Part shown: one piece after another, positions 20,180-32,763 of the stretch | Layout: the number at the start of each line of letters is the position of its first letter | How positions within the stretch are numbered: position 1 is the first letter of the stretch | Assembly (NCBI RefSeq): GCF_040712315.1 | Contig: NC_134023.1 | Span: forward strand, 12,347,442-12,411,441 | Origin: Castanea sativa | Lineage: Eukaryota; Streptophyta; Magnoliopsida; Fagales; Fagaceae | Direction: 5' to 3' | DNA length: 64,000 nt | Position numbers and translations under genes: made by a program | The notes under the pieces: generated by a model | What the model saw: only the letters and a program-made list of their open reading frames with translations | Told to the model about the DNA's origin: nothing | The model's database searches: none

Positions 20180-22172
20180 TCTTTCATTGTGAGGAATGGT
20201 AATTGTGCTGATCATGAGGCATGAGGCTGAGGCATGAGGCATCCAGCCATGAAGATAGACACAAAAGAGTTGCTTTTCTTTAAACAAGTTTAGGGTTCCA
20301 AGTTTCAGAGTCTCATTGGGATCTTAAGCCACTAGATTATTATTATTTTTTAAAAAAGAAAAATAATATTTAATGGTTAGAAATTCATTCTTGGAACTTT
20401 TGAAAAACATGCTAGGGATTTTTGCTTAAAAGGAATCAATAAATATAGGTATACCATGCTAATGAATGCTCTTATGGCATTGGTTAATAATCTAATTTAG
20501 GAAAATTTTGATATCACTTTTATGAGAAATGAAAAAAACTGTCAAAACATTAATTGTTTTTCTTTGTTCCCTATAAAAACTTTCTTTAAATGGATTATTA
20601 AACAATACCTTAAGGGCATTCATTAGCATTTTTCTTTATTTTATTTGGCTGTACCTAGAAGGCCCCAGCAGCATTAATGGCATTTTTTATCTTTATTTTT
20701 TAAATTTTGCAAAAGGGGCATTTATAGCTGTCTAGAACGGGTGGCAAGTAAAACAGATCAAACCACCATCTCCACTCCACATATACAAAATTGATTTTCC
20801 CACATGAAAAGGACAGAAAATAGAGCACCTAATTTGGCTTATCTCACGAATGAATTTAAATCTCTCATCTTTTGTTGTAATTATTAAATTATAAAAAAAA
20901 AAAGCCAATCCCTTCATCTCTAGCCAACATTTTTTTTTCATACATATTATTGAAGTAAAATATTATGATTGGAATATAATATTAGTGATATCACTAAAAG
21001 ATTCATTTGAAAATGATGTTGTACTTGTTAGGCTATTCTCTACACCTTAAAAAAAGTATCAATAAAATCTTATTACTTCTTACAAAAATTTATTTTATGT
21101 CTATAACATTACTCATATATTTTTTATTAAAAAAATTTGAAATATTCTTTCCTCCCTCAGAATTTCAATGTTGGATTTTTGCCCCTCCAATTTGAAAATG
21201 TAAAATAATGACATTGTTAAAAAATTTTATATCATCAAATTCATTATGCAGGTCATTCTTAAATTTCTTTAACCAAATTTTTATTACAAACTTTACTACA
21301 TAAATATTTATTGACACATCAATTTGTAAGTATTTGTTTTAGTAAATTTTGTAATGCCTTTGGTAATTTTTTTTCTTTTAAGTGAATAGAAGAATGAAAT
21401 TGATGCTGTATAAATTTTTAACCAAAAATTATACTTTTTAATTTAGGTGATGAAAATTGAACTTAAACCAAAATAAAATAGCTTACAAAAAAATTAGGGC
21501 AACTTTAAAAATAAAAAATAAAAATTACAAGCATGAATCGCCTTCATCCATTCTCCATTGAAACATCCTTAAAACTTAAGACAGAAGGAAAAAAAAAAAA
21601 AAAAAGCCCATATGAGCTTTCAATGAAAACAACAAATCCAAAACTTTGGAACAAATAAGTAGCTATGCAGCCTATGCTTCTGAGTAACAACTAACAACTA
21701 TAATAAATTAGTAAAATGTCAGAGCATGTGGCCCTGACAAATTAATTATGAATAGGTAAAAGTTCAGAGCATGAACTATGAAACTTGAAAGCCCTCAAAC
21801 TATTGAATTCAACATGCTGTGTGTGTTTCCTAAGAAATGAGAGGACTCGAATTAGTTCCTTCGGGGACATCAGATAAAATTGGATCGATACAGAGAGGAC
21901 TCGAATTAAAAGTTCAGTTCTTGTTTCTTTTCCTCAACCTTCTACGGTCCACAATTACCAAAAAGAATCTGACTTTATTTGAATTTAGGCCTTTTAAACT
22001 TTTTTTTGCTGGACCTTATACCAATAAAGCTTTTCATCCTATTTTTCTACAATATTAATTGTGATTTTCGTTTCCTTGTAATAATCGTGCAATAGTAGTC
22101 ACGTCATTCAGCTTTGAATATTTGGAGGTTAAAAAACACTAACAACTTTAGGTCGATACATAAAATGGTTGG
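20180..22172. other. Long intergenic stretch, no gene supported
   Basis: AT-rich. Small repeats only: GAGGCATGAGGC copies near 20216-20240 and AGAGGACTCGAATTA twice (about 21839 and 21893). ORFs up to 73 codons have no recognisable content. Confidence 0.5.
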
Positions 22173-22180
22173 CTTATATC

Positions 22181-23016
22181 CAGGGGCGTAGACAGATATT
22201 ATAATTTTTTCTTTTAGAATCTTCACATGCAACAAAAATTCTAGTATTAATACCATAATCATAATTCAAAAATCTATTGAATACAGAATTAACAACTTTT
22301 ATATATATATTATCATCATCATCATCATATTCTTAACAATTATTTAGTTCACTAAAGATATATACAAAAATTTTCACTATTATTTTAAAATCATCAACCC
22401 ATCATTATTCATAATATTGAAAATTTCCAATATTTTAAGTTTTTTCAATGAATTATTTAGCACCTAATTTCAAACAAAAAAATCAACTTAAAAAAAATGA
22501 TGCGATAGAGAGATAAAATATATTATAATATAGCAATACAAAAATTGAACAACAAAATCTTGATAAACAAAACATATTCATTAAACTAATTATAAAGCCA
22601 AAAACTCATATGACTAGATTCATATCATAATAAATAAATAAATAACAAAACCATATGACCATTATCATATATATATATATATAACAAAACCTAAATCTAA
22701 ATGCCCAAATGCTTGAGTTTATTTGGTTGTGTTGAAAAGAGAGTTAATGTGTTGACTTGGGAGAGGGCAATCTAGGCTGGCAGCAATAGAGAGAAGTACT
22801 AAAGGTAGCTTCTTGAGATTTAGGATTTGTGGACTTAGGGTCGCATATCTATTGGACTATGTTGAGATCCTAGGAATAATTGGGGGTCCGGTTATATTTT
22901 TTGAGAGGGTCCATTGCCTATTACTTCCTTGTTGGATCAGACTTATAGCCTAAAATTACCATGATAGTAGAAGAAAATTTAAAATTTTGGGGGGTCATAA
23001 GGTAGCTCTGCCCCTG
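22181..23016. mobile_element. Non-autonomous hAT-like transposon with 8-bp TSD
   Basis: The left end CAGGGGCGTAGACAG and right end GGTAGCTCTGCCCCTG (reverse complement CAGGGGCAGAGCTACC) are hAT-type terminal inverted repeats. The flanks CTTATATC (22173-22180) and CTTATGTC (23017-23024) match at 7 of 8 positions, the TSD length of hAT elements. The 836-bp interior has no transposase ORF and is AT-rich with an (AT)n run near 22665. Confidence 0.82.
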
Positions 23017-23024
23017 CTTATGTC

Positions 23025-23937
23025 AAGTTTAGTAAATGTAATATGAACACGACATGTACGTTTAAAACTCGTTATATATTAGTCTTATGACCTGTCCAAT
23101 GCTTTAGTGCAATGGATCAAGCCTTGCCCGCATGCTTTTTAGGTGTTAAAATTTTTTGGATCTAAAATATAGGGTTAGGACTTATGATATTGATGGGATT
23201 GTACTCTGAAAAGAAAGAAGTAGGTAGCTTCAAAAGCATGTATTGCAACACGTCAAACCTTATATACCTCTCAATTTTATACATTTGATTTTATAGTTAC
23301 ATAAAAAGCTTAAATTATGGTGAAACATTATGTAAAAACTTGTTCAATTATGAATTTAAATCTCGTGCAATTACAATGTTTAATTTTGGTAGCATAAATT
23401 CAATTCTACACGCATGCACTAGTAAAAACTAAAAAACAGGTAATTGTCTATGATCTTCTTACCTGTTAATTTGTAGGTCACCTATTTTTTAGATCAATAT
23501 CTAGTAAGTCCTCTAAATGCTCGTTTGCTTGAATGAGTGTAATTTCTGATTTCATCAACTTATTTATTTATTGGGAAAAATTATAATTATATCTTTATAA
23601 ATAATATAATACTTTAACAACTGTAGATTCCCTAGTATGAAATTAAAGTGAACCAAATAGGGTAGTGAAAAAAAAAAATCTATTGATTATCAACGACTTA
23701 AGCTTCTTTTCTCATTTTAAAGGGCCGATATTTAAAAACCAAAATTTTGAAAATGCAGTCATAGAACCATGGGATATAGACCCCACTTGCTATTTGGTAG
23801 CAACTTTCTAATATTTATGTGTTTTTTTTTTTTTTTTTCAAAATTGTGTTCTAGTGTTACAAAGCAGGAAAAAAAATGTCTATATGAATTAAACGTACAC
23901 GTACTATCTATAAGAGGAGAAATTATTGTGTATTTTT
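23025..23937. other. Intergenic DNA, nothing recognised
   Basis: AT-rich; one poly-T run (23821-23838) produces shadow ORFs on both strands. Confidence 0.5.
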
Positions 23938-24017
23938 GGAGTACCATAAATGCATATTCTCTCCTCTCTTAAAGTACCATTCATGTGAAAAAAGGGAGTA
24001 CACATTTATGGTACTCC
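23938..24017. repeat. Inverted repeat with perfect 15-bp arms
   Basis: GGAGTACCATAAATG (23938-23952) and its exact reverse complement (24003-24017) flank a 50-bp loop. Further GGAGTAC words occur inside and just outside. Possibly a small MITE; no TSD was identified. Confidence 0.6.
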
Positions 24018-24137
24018 GAGAGTACCTAATAAATTTTCTTATAAGAATATCTATATGTATTATTTAAATAAGTCACATAACTCATTAAAAATGTCATATA
24101 ACACATGAACTATCTTTTTAATTACCACGTATTAATG

Positions 24138-24223
24138 AATTGGAATAGTGGTTCAAATTAGCTCAACTAGTAAAGTCTCTGATGACTATAAGTTGAATCT
24201 CTCTAACAAAAAAAATTGGAATA
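24138..24223 (+). mobile_element. Short tRNA-derived SINE with 10-bp TSD
   Basis: AATTGGAATA at 24138-24147 is repeated at 24214-24223. The 66-bp insert contains the A-box TAGCTCAACTAG, a B-box-like AGTTGAATCTC and ends in poly(A). The short body suggests an internally deleted SINE. Confidence 0.7.
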
Positions 24224-24862
24224 AAAAAATAACTCCAAACGTTTAAGGAATGAAACTTTCTCCATTCAATTTTTAGGTACTAGAAAGGGAAAACACATTG
24301 TAAATGGACGCCACTCACCAAATTAACAAGGTGGAACCCAGCTGCGGATCTCACATATACCCACCACCGATAATCACTCACTCAACCGGAGTCCTTTATC
24401 AAAATTTAAAAGAGAAGAGAAACTAACAAGCCCAGAAACTTGGCTTCAAGAACAAAAGCCTAGCTAAGATTTTATTTATTTATATTTTTTCGTGAATATA
24501 CTTTGGGTATTATTGTTTCTATAGTGTTATACACCCGTATTATTCAAAGAAAAACATCATAGATATATATATCCAATGTACAAAAGGGTTTTGGGTGGAA
24601 AACACATGCCGTCGTTTTGAGTGAATAACACTTACTATCGCACCAAAACCCAACCTCTTATTCCATGTAAAGAAAGAAAAACACTAATTCTACTTGAAAG
24701 CAAAAATGAAAGAGTTCCAAAGCTGATGATTGTGTCATGACACTTGAAATTCGATGGATTAGCATGTGTGACATGGAAGTATGAAAATCAGTGCAAGCCA
24801 TCAGCCATAGATTTCAGGGTCAAAATCATCTACCTGCTGCTTCTGACACCGATGAAAGATGC
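24224..24862. other. Intergenic DNA downstream of the small minus-strand ORF
   Basis: No coding signal that I can support. If the ORF at 24863-25099 is an expressed first exon, its 3' UTR or further exons would lie here. Confidence 0.4.
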
Positions 24863-25099
24863 TCATAGAATATAGGAGCCATTTGAGTCTAGACATGTGG
24901 GGGTCTCTTGGAACTTCAATAGATAAACCAAAGTCCTAGCCTCCTGCTTATAAACATGAGCTGGTAATTCCTGGAAATTTCTCATGCCTTCCACGAGTAG
25001 AAAGACATAAAATGTAGCCAAGAGAAGTAGAAAAAGATAATAAACCACTTTAGATGAGTTGAAGAATATGTAATATGCTACCAAGGATAAATAATTCAT
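24863..25099 (-). CDS. Candidate small membrane protein, 78 residues, unknown function
   Basis: I do not recognise the protein. It starts at a true ATG (25099), has a strongly hydrophobic stretch at about residues 8-38 (aromatic-rich, VVYYLFLLLLATFYVFLLVE) that predicts one or two membrane helices, then a polar tail (QELPAHVYKQEARTLVYLLK). Upstream on the same strand a CT microsatellite leader (25107-25136) and a TATA box CTATAAAATT (25148-25157) sit at normal distances for a plant promoter, which is why I list it. It could also be one exon of a longer or decayed gene, since no homologous family comes to mind and the frame ends without an obvious splice donor. No other gene lies within 19 kb. 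Confidence 0.35.
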   Translation of the reverse strand: MNYLSLVAYYIFFNSSKVVYYLFLLLLATFYVFLLVEGMRNFQELPAHVYKQEARTLVYLLKFQETPTCLDSNGSYIL

Positions 25100-25106
25100 G
25101 ATGCTA

Positions 25107-25136
25107 CTGAGAGAGAGAGAGAGAGAGAGAGAGAAT
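25107..25136. repeat. (GA)n microsatellite
   Basis: GAGAGA run on the plus strand, i.e. (CT)n in the presumed leader of the minus-strand ORF at 24863-25099. CT-rich leaders are common in plant 5' UTRs. Confidence 0.85.
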
Positions 25137-25146
25137 AATGAGATGG

Positions 25147-25157
25147 AATTTTATAGG
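25147..25157 (-). promoter_or_regulatory. TATA box candidate for the small minus-strand ORF
   Basis: The minus strand reads CCTATAAAATT, about 50 bp upstream of the ATG at 25099. Confidence 0.4.
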
Positions 25158-25555
25158 AATGCATGTGCTAAGTTAAATACTATAATGGAGAGTGCTGACT
25201 AACAACAACACAAGAAGTTATGAAGGCAACAAAAATATGAGCTTTTTCGATAAAAAGAAAATTCCAGTGGGAAATAACATTGTTCACACAATTAATTCTG
25301 TTGGCAGTTGGACTCAGAGCTGAGATATTAAGATGTGCCATCTGGCAGCTCTTATAGCCATACGATTTTATATATGTATTTTTTTTAGACAACGTGATTG
25401 TGGATTCTGCTATAAGATGAGCTTTGTCTGTAGGTTGATATCAAATTTAATTGCTCAAAAGAAAATTCTTTGTCCTCTTGTTTTGATTTCGTTTCTCCCA
25501 AGTCCCAATTAGGTAAAATTAATAACACGTGAACCCAAAACTAATAAATTAATAA

Positions 25556-25984
25556 AAAAAATTAGACTTTATCATCTTAAAATATACTTTTGATTACACT
25601 TTACACTCTAAATTTTTTAAATGTATGCTTTATATCCTAAACTATGATCATTATTACACTATACATCCAACATCAAATTCGCAGTTAACTTAGATGGAAA
25701 AAAAATGGCATTATGTTAAAAAAAAAAAATCTAATTGCTTCTTATTTCAATCCTTTAAAAACAAATGAAAAATTACACTTTATCACTCTAAACTATACTT
25801 CTCATTAAACGTTGCGCCTTACACTTTAAATTTTCATCCAAGTAAATAGCAAACTTAACGTCGGAGTGCAAATTGTAACAAGGGTCATAACTTAGTGTGC
25901 AAAATGTGAATTCGAAAAGTTTATGCTGCAAAGTGTAATATATATGAGATATAGTTTAGGGTGATAAAGTGTAATTTCTCCAAA
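25556..25984. mobile_element. MITE with ~30-bp TIR, next to a related arm (possibly nested)
   Basis: GAAAAATTACACTTTATCAC plus TCTAAACTATA (from 25767) is inverted at 25941-25981 (ATAGTTTAGGGTGATAAAGT plus GTAATTTCTC). A further relative of the same arm (AAATTAGACTTTATCATCTT) starts at about 25556, so a second, partial copy lies to its left. Non-coding. Confidence 0.65.
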
Positions 25985-26427
25985 TTATAAAGTTCAATTT
26001 GATGCCTCAAATATATTATTTTATGTCAATTTAAATCCTTGACTTTCATGATCAATTCAATTGATCACTTATTCTCTTTTCTGTTGTTTAACGAAATGAA
26101 CTAATATGGTAATTAGAGCAAATGTAAGTTAGTATGGAAAGTTTATGATTTTCAAAACCAAGTAAATTTTAACTTTTAATTTTGTTAAAATTTAAATGAA
26201 AATGAGATCAATAGATGAAATTTATTTGACTTTAAAAGTTGAACTAAATTAACAAAATTAATAACTGAAGTATCAAATCGAACTCTATCTAAAAATTAAA
26301 ACATCAAATATTATTTGTAATATTCCTAGGATCGATATGATCCTTTTCATACTCTTTGCAATGTCGTTTCACTTTTAAAAATAAAAAATGAATTTCTATC
26401 TTAAGAAAATAATTAAAACTTTATATT
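25985..26427. other. AT-rich intergenic DNA, nothing recognised
   Basis: No ORF, repeat or RNA signal found beyond low-complexity sequence. Confidence 0.5.
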
Positions 26428-26568
26428 AATAATTTGGCCAAAAGCCAAAGAGTCATGTATAGCTAAACTGGTTGTTACATCTTGGTATTTTCAACGAAAA
26501 TATTCAAATTTCAAACCTCTCCACCTTACCAATCATTGAATTATAAAATAAAATAAAAATAATTTAGC
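26428..26568 (+). mobile_element. Probable tRNA-derived SINE
   Basis: AATAATTTGGC (26428-26438) and AATAATTTAGC (26558-26568) flank a 119-bp insert. It has an A-box-like TAGCTAAACTGG and a weak B-box (AATTTCAAACCTC), and ends in an A-rich tail. Confidence 0.5.
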
Positions 26569-28578
26569 AAAAAAAAAAAAAAAAGGAGCTTAGTTTATCA
26601 AATCTGACTACACGGTAGACAGTCTTTAAAATGGGACCATCTTGACTCTCGAGGCTTATGAAAAGAAACTCATTAAAAGGCCCTGCTGGCCCACTCCCAG
26701 CATGTAAATTTCTAGCTTGTTGTATAGCACTATTTGGTGCGCAACTATCTTCTTCAAAGCCAAATATCAGGCCAACAAAAATATTATGTAAAGATTACTG
26801 TTCGTGTAAGTTAACGTTGTTTGTATTTTTTTGAAATATGTGTGTGTAAAATATGTGTGAAAATGCATGTAATATTGTTTAAAAACTGAAAACATGTTGT
26901 TAAACTACTATACCAAACGACAATGATTTTTAAGGGTGCAAAGTAGATGACTTAAAAATCTAACAGGACATTTGAGTGTCAAAGTTTTATGAACAACAAA
27001 AATGTGAACTTTAACTCTAAAACACCAAAAGAAAGTAAAGGCATAATGAAGAAAGTGTTGAGGTCCAAAATATTGTAAGTATTGAAGTCCAAAAACTAAT
27101 GGGCCCTCAAGGATAGGAAAGATCCAATCCATGAGCTAAGACTCATTTAAAATGGGAAAAAGGAAGCCCAAGCTTATGAATGGGCAAGTCCCAGGCATTA
27201 GAAAAAAAGAAGAACAGGTAGAGGAAACTTGGCCTAGCTTTTTGAGAAGAACTCCCAAGAAGGCCAGAAAGAGACTACACCAAGATACCGTAGAATTGCT
27301 AGAACCAGGGGGATCATCAAGAAATGCAGGAAAGAATCAACTGGCATTTGGACAGCTCAAGGAAGCATACTCATGGACACGAGGAGCGAAGATAGACATG
27401 TCACATTAGCCGCCTATGACCTAGAAAAGACTAGTGACTTAGGAATCAGCACTTAGTAAAAAGAAGTCTGGTACCTTAGGAAAATCAGGAAGGTGGGTCA
27501 TGAAGGAAGGTGGCTGTGGATCTTTCAGCTTGACATGGGGAAATCTGCCTATTTAGAGAAAAAGATAAAAGATGAATCAGCTAAAAGGAGGTTCTGAAAA
27601 GGTCTCTCTATAAGCCTTGGGAAATGAGATTAAAAGTTAGCACTCAGGATTCCCCAAAAGAGGAAGGTCAACTGGAGACTTTTTGGGGGGAAACCTCAAA
27701 AAAAGAATCTAGTGAGAAAATGAGGAAAGGACCAGCCACCAATGTTGCTGATACAACAATGATTCTGATACTTATGATAGCAAACAAAGGGAATCAATAG
27801 CACACTAAAAGCCCTAAGAAGGTACTATAAAAGGGGGACCAAACCATCAGCAAAATTCATTCAACAATACTTAATCAGAGCAAAAAGAGCGTTTAAAAGA
27901 CTCCTTTAAACCTAAGAAAATAGAAAAAAAAAAAAGAAGGAAAACACTGTGAGAGATCCTGAGATAAGTATTAGAGGATACACTTGGATTTAAGGGAATT
28001 CAAATCTCACAAGTCTTGGAAGCCTACAAAGAGCTATCTAAATCTGTGACTTTTGAACTTATTTGAATCTCGTGACATATCCTAGTGAAAAGTAGGGTCA
28101 AATGTACTAAAATTCAATATAATGACATATCACTTTATTTTCTAAGAATCCTTGACATCTTTACTTGCTTTTTCTTTATTTCTTTACTGTTCCTCAGCCA
28201 TTAACTCTACAATAAGTATATATTTGTATGTATGAATATGTATGTGTTGTAGGATCCATGTTTTGAGCACAACTTAATTCGTAATTAGCCCAATATAGCT
28301 GCGGTAAACCAAGCCCAGTCCTTCAAACAACAAGTATAAAACTCTTTGGGGGTCTAGGATCCTTAATTCCACTTGGGCCTAGGTACTGTCCAAAATAAGA
28401 ACCCACAAAAAGTAAAAAACAAAAGTAATGTATGTGGAAAACCCTTTGAGAGGGATGAAAAACCATGGTGAGTGAAGGATAAAATATCCCTCACTCTTAA
28501 AAGCTATGTATTGTATGCAACTTTAAGGTTCTTTCCTACCTATATTTTTGCCTCTCTGTTTCTCTGTCTCTCTCTAAT
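26569..28578 (+). other. Unresolved region, LTR-like features
   Basis: From about 27050 the base composition changes. A strong TATA box (CTATAAAAGGGGG, 27825-27837) and a polypyrimidine/poly(A)-rich continuation resemble the U3-R part of an LTR. No matching second LTR, primer-binding site or TSD was found. The 85-codon ORF at 27152-27409 (Lys/Arg-rich) has no recognisable domain and I do not call it a gene. Confidence 0.3.
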
Positions 28579-29509
28579 TGTGATGGGTTAAGATAGCTTG
28601 ACCCTAATTAATTAATTCCATTATTCAAATTGATTAATTAGGTCAGATTACATGCAAACCATGGAGGCATCAACAAATCATCAAATAAACTAATATGTAG
28701 CGGAAACTAACTTAACGCGGTGATTTGTTAACAAATGGGAAAAAACTCTTGCAAGGCAAAAACTCCACTAGGTGAATTTAAGGTCACCACTCCCAAGAAT
28801 TTACTAATCAATAATCAAGCAGTTACAAGTATGAGGAATCTTCTCACTACTCTGGTCTATCCCAAAATATCAACCTACAGCTGAACCTTCGCTCCAATAC
28901 CCAATTGGACTTGATCTTGTAGTAACATTCTTTCCTTTGATGTACAAATCTCCAATCTATGACTAACTCTTTTGCACAGATCCTAGTACATGACTAACTC
29001 CAACAACTTGAATGATTGTTGTTGGTTGCAAAGTTCTTCACTTCATAAATGATGAATATTAGGAATCACTTGGTTATAAAACCATATGGTGTACAAACGC
29101 GGCAGCTTCTCATAGAAAAAATAAATCTCTTGATCTTTATATTTGTGTGTGATGACTTTTAAAATAAGCTTTATATATGTCTAGGGTTATGAGAAAAGAA
29201 ACCATAAAAAAATACATCAACAAGGGCCAAAATTCAGATTTGAAAATTATGAATTCGTAAAGCGTGATAGATCAAGCTTATGTCGAGTTGCCCATTAAAT
29301 CTCGATAGTAGCTTTCTACTAAGCTATTTGTGAGCTTCAGTAAAATAGCTTTTCTTCACTTGTTTCTAAGATCAATCTTCATGTCTTTAATACAACTACT
29401 TGATATGTATCAAACCCAACTTAGATTTACCCAATTCTTGCAAGTAAATTGTGTTTTGTCAAAAGATTAGCCAATTATAGAAAATATGACCCAAACAAAT
29501 TGCTTAGCA
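28579..29509 (-). repeat. SIRE-type copia LTR (solo or fragment), minus strand
   Basis: Aligns in reverse orientation with the LTR at 60905-61955. Shared words include AATTAATTAGGTCA, AACAAATCA, GTTGGTTGCAAAGTTCTTCA and GATTAGCCAAT near the end. The outer ends TG(TGATGGG) and CTTAGCA are LTR-like. I found no convincing TSD, so it may be truncated. Confidence 0.6.
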
Positions 29510-32500
29510 ACGTTTTCCTCTTATGGTGCAAAGAATCTTGTTAGGTAAATATAAACAGGTGTTAAGCTTTCATTCCTCCTCGCAAACTATAATACAACTA
29601 TTGTACTATGCCATGGTTGGAGGAAAGAGAAAATCCATCGATGTTAGGGTAGTGGGATGAAAGGCAGCTTTGCTACGTCGTGAGGGACAAGTATTTGGCA
29701 AGGAAAGGGGCACAATGAGAGTTGGGAGTATTGCATGTGTCCTTAGCAGTGGTCCAACTTAGTACTAGCCAATGAGAGGTGCTCCACAGCCTTTGACCAA
29801 TAGGGGTTGCTATCCTTCACATGGTAGTGCTGGGTGTTTATGCTAGATTGCACATCTCACCCCCCCAATGGTGATCACGCCTTGGCATGGGTCAAGAGTA
29901 CTATTACTCTTACCAACATCTCCTTCCTTTCCCTCATAGCTTGTCCACGTGTAGGGCTCGAATCTAGCCAGGTCAACACACTTGCTTGCCTTGGCTAGTG
30001 TGTTGTACAATTGCACTAACCTATTTTGAGATTTAAGGAATGATACTCCCCTTTGACGATTTTATAAGTGCAAGTGTGCAAAAATAAGTTTATACCCTCA
30101 TATTTACTTCCTTAGAAAAAAAAAAATATTCATGCTCATTTATAACAATACAAACCTATATAAGAGAATGTTTATTTCGTCCATCATTTTGGGGTTTTCT
30201 ATTTTTTTTTTCAAAATAGAAAATCGTATGCTATACGGTAAAAGTTAGGTCCTAATAGTAGCTGCTATTCCAAGTGGATATCTTTGCTTTGTGACAAGTT
30301 AGCTAAGCTTTAAGAGATTTAAAATTTTACTAAAAACATTGTAGTTCAACTAATACCTCATAATGTTTCAATAGAAACATCTAGGGTTTAAATCTCTTAT
30401 CTCTTCCCCATTGTGTTAAAGAATTAAAAAATGAAAAATAAAAGAGAGATAAAATTCTATTCCAACTATACTTTTATTACCAAAATTTCAAGTACTTTAA
30501 AATAAAATTTAATATTTATTTTAATTTTGATAATTAAAAAAAAAAAAGAGAATGTCATGTGGCACATAAACTTTAATTATTAAGGTCAAATCATGTTCAT
30601 GTTGGCAAGCCGGTAGTCAAAACTCTTTTTTCAATTATTTGAATTGGAAGTTTTTAGTGCCTAGTTAGTGGTTGAAGATCTACTTTGAAGACATAAGAAA
30701 ATAGCTTAAGAATATGCTCAAGAAAGTGAAGTTTTGTTACCTCGATTGCCTCTCGATCGATCGTGATTCATGCATTAAACCTCAACTCCAATCAATCAGT
30801 CGAGCTTTGGGAAAACAAACTTTTCCATCTGACAAATTGACCTAGGAATCTAGTAGTAGGGTCCCAAGACATATTTAAAGCCTTAACAGGTCATCATAAC
30901 ACAAGAGATAACATTGAGAATGTTGGAGAACTTGTTGCGACATCTATGCGCCAAAGGTTTTGTACCAAGTTGCGATCGGTATGATACTAGTTATGTTAGT
31001 TAAGTCAGATATGGACTTCTGTCTCACATTTATACAAAACTCAAAGAATAGTATCGTTTATATAATACGTGGGAGGAAAGGAAAGGAAGAGTGTTGTTTC
31101 GATAAACTTTAAGAGAGGTTGGTATAATTTACCCAAATATTTTTCATAGACGACAAATTTTTCAATCATATATGTGAGAGCTATATTTAAGGTCATCATT
31201 TAGTTGAGCATAGCTCCCATTTATGTGTCTTCTACTCTTGTGCATATGAATTAACTAACTCTTTCTTCCATCCTTGTCTACCCACAGAATTGAAGGAAAG
31301 TAATGAATTGATATTCATAAGATGGGCTGATGATTTTGCATTTTGGTATGGAACAAGATAGCCAATCTTCCATGGAACACGATATCTTTTGTGCTCAGTT
31401 GTTTTGGTGGAAAACGTTTCGTGTATATTTTGATTTTTTTTTTTTTTGAGAAAGCGTATTTTTTGATATTTGGTATGACAAATAATACCACTTAAGGAAA
31501 ATATTATATGCGGTCAATGGAAAACAAGCCAAATAGAGATGAAAACATTTTCCACCTAAAAAAAATTGAAAACATTTTCCAAATGTTACATATTCAACTA
31601 GCTATCACGAAAAAGCTCCACATTATAAACATCAACCTTTCCACTTAATTTTCACGTAAATTTTGAATTCGAGGTCATTATTTCATTTTAGACTCCAAAA
31701 TGATCTAAATAACAAAAAATATTTTCTATTTTGAGTTTTTTTTTGTGAATTACATTTTTAGTTTAATTACAAGAAATATTAATAATTTCACATATGAGGC
31801 AAATATAAATTATTATCTAGCTCATTTTTAGTGCTATGAATGAACACAGGAAAACGAGTTCATTTTTACCACCAAAAAAAAAAAAAAACAGTTTTTCATC
31901 AAAACAAACTAAGCATTAGGTGAAATTATTCGTGGAATGACATTTTTCAAATATCATTCCCATATACTACTGTGTGGTTCACAATCATTTTACACAACAT
32001 AGATTTGGTCATTACAACTAATTTGTAAATGGGCTAAGAATTTATACAATAGGAATACTTATAGAGAATGAATTAAACTAATAAACGAAATAGAGTTGGA
32101 AAATGACGTCCGCATATATTAATTCAACTTCTTCGGGTAGGCCAATGGAGACATTTATAGGTTAGATATCGCATTTTCTCTTTTCTATACTTCACTCTTT
32201 TCCTTGAAAATTTATGGATCCCTTTCTCATGGGACTAAGGCTGTATTTATAGGGGGTGGGATCCTTCTCTATCGTCTACCTGTGCGGTGGATGGAAGGGT
32301 AAGAAAATACTTGTCTCATTAGGAGTCTTCTCCCTTCTTTTGGGGTAAGGGTGAGTGAGAAGATGAGAGGATGACACTATTCTAATAGGTATAGCCCATT
32401 TAATACGAAGGTAAAAGTTGTTGAATCTAGGCGCTACCTCTTGTAGTTCGTTGAATACACTTATCTCTTTGTCCCAGTAGTTCTTCGATTCTAAGGCAAT

Positions 32501-32752
32501 CGAGGATGAAATGATCCTCGGCCGAACTCCCTATGATAAGACGCGTGCTCCTTGATGGGCAGGGCCTTTTACTGCCTTGCTTGCTCCTTCCTCGTATCCC
32601 CACTCATCTTTGTTGGCGTGAGTGTGTATTCCAAATACTTTTATTATTATTTGTTTTCTAGCTGATGAGAATTTATGAGTGAAATAGCCGTTAAACATTT
32701 ATAAGAAAAATAGTTGTTGGGTAATAATGGATAATGTAGAGGTTGGGCTTTT
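29510..32752. other. Long intergenic stretch without supported genes
   Basis: Mixed unique and AT-rich DNA. A miniature A-rich insertion lies at 31540-31580 (listed separately). A minus-strand TATA motif (CCCCTATAAATACAG, 32241-32255) sits in the block 32080-32640, whose wording (CTCGGCCGA, GATCCTCGG) resembles gypsy LTR sequence. It is probably an old LTR fragment, but no partner was found. Confidence 0.35.
31540..31580 (+). mobile_element. Miniature A-rich insertion with 14-bp TSD
   Basis: TGAAAACATTTTCC occurs at 31540-31553 and 31567-31580. The 13-bp insert is ACCTAAAAAAAAT. Confidence 0.5.
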
Positions 32753-32763
32753 ACTACAAGAAT

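Noticed and set aside
27152..27409. 85-codon Lys/Arg-rich ORF as a gene
   Set aside because: No recognisable domain, no upstream promoter at a normal distance, and the surroundings look like retroelement LTR sequence.
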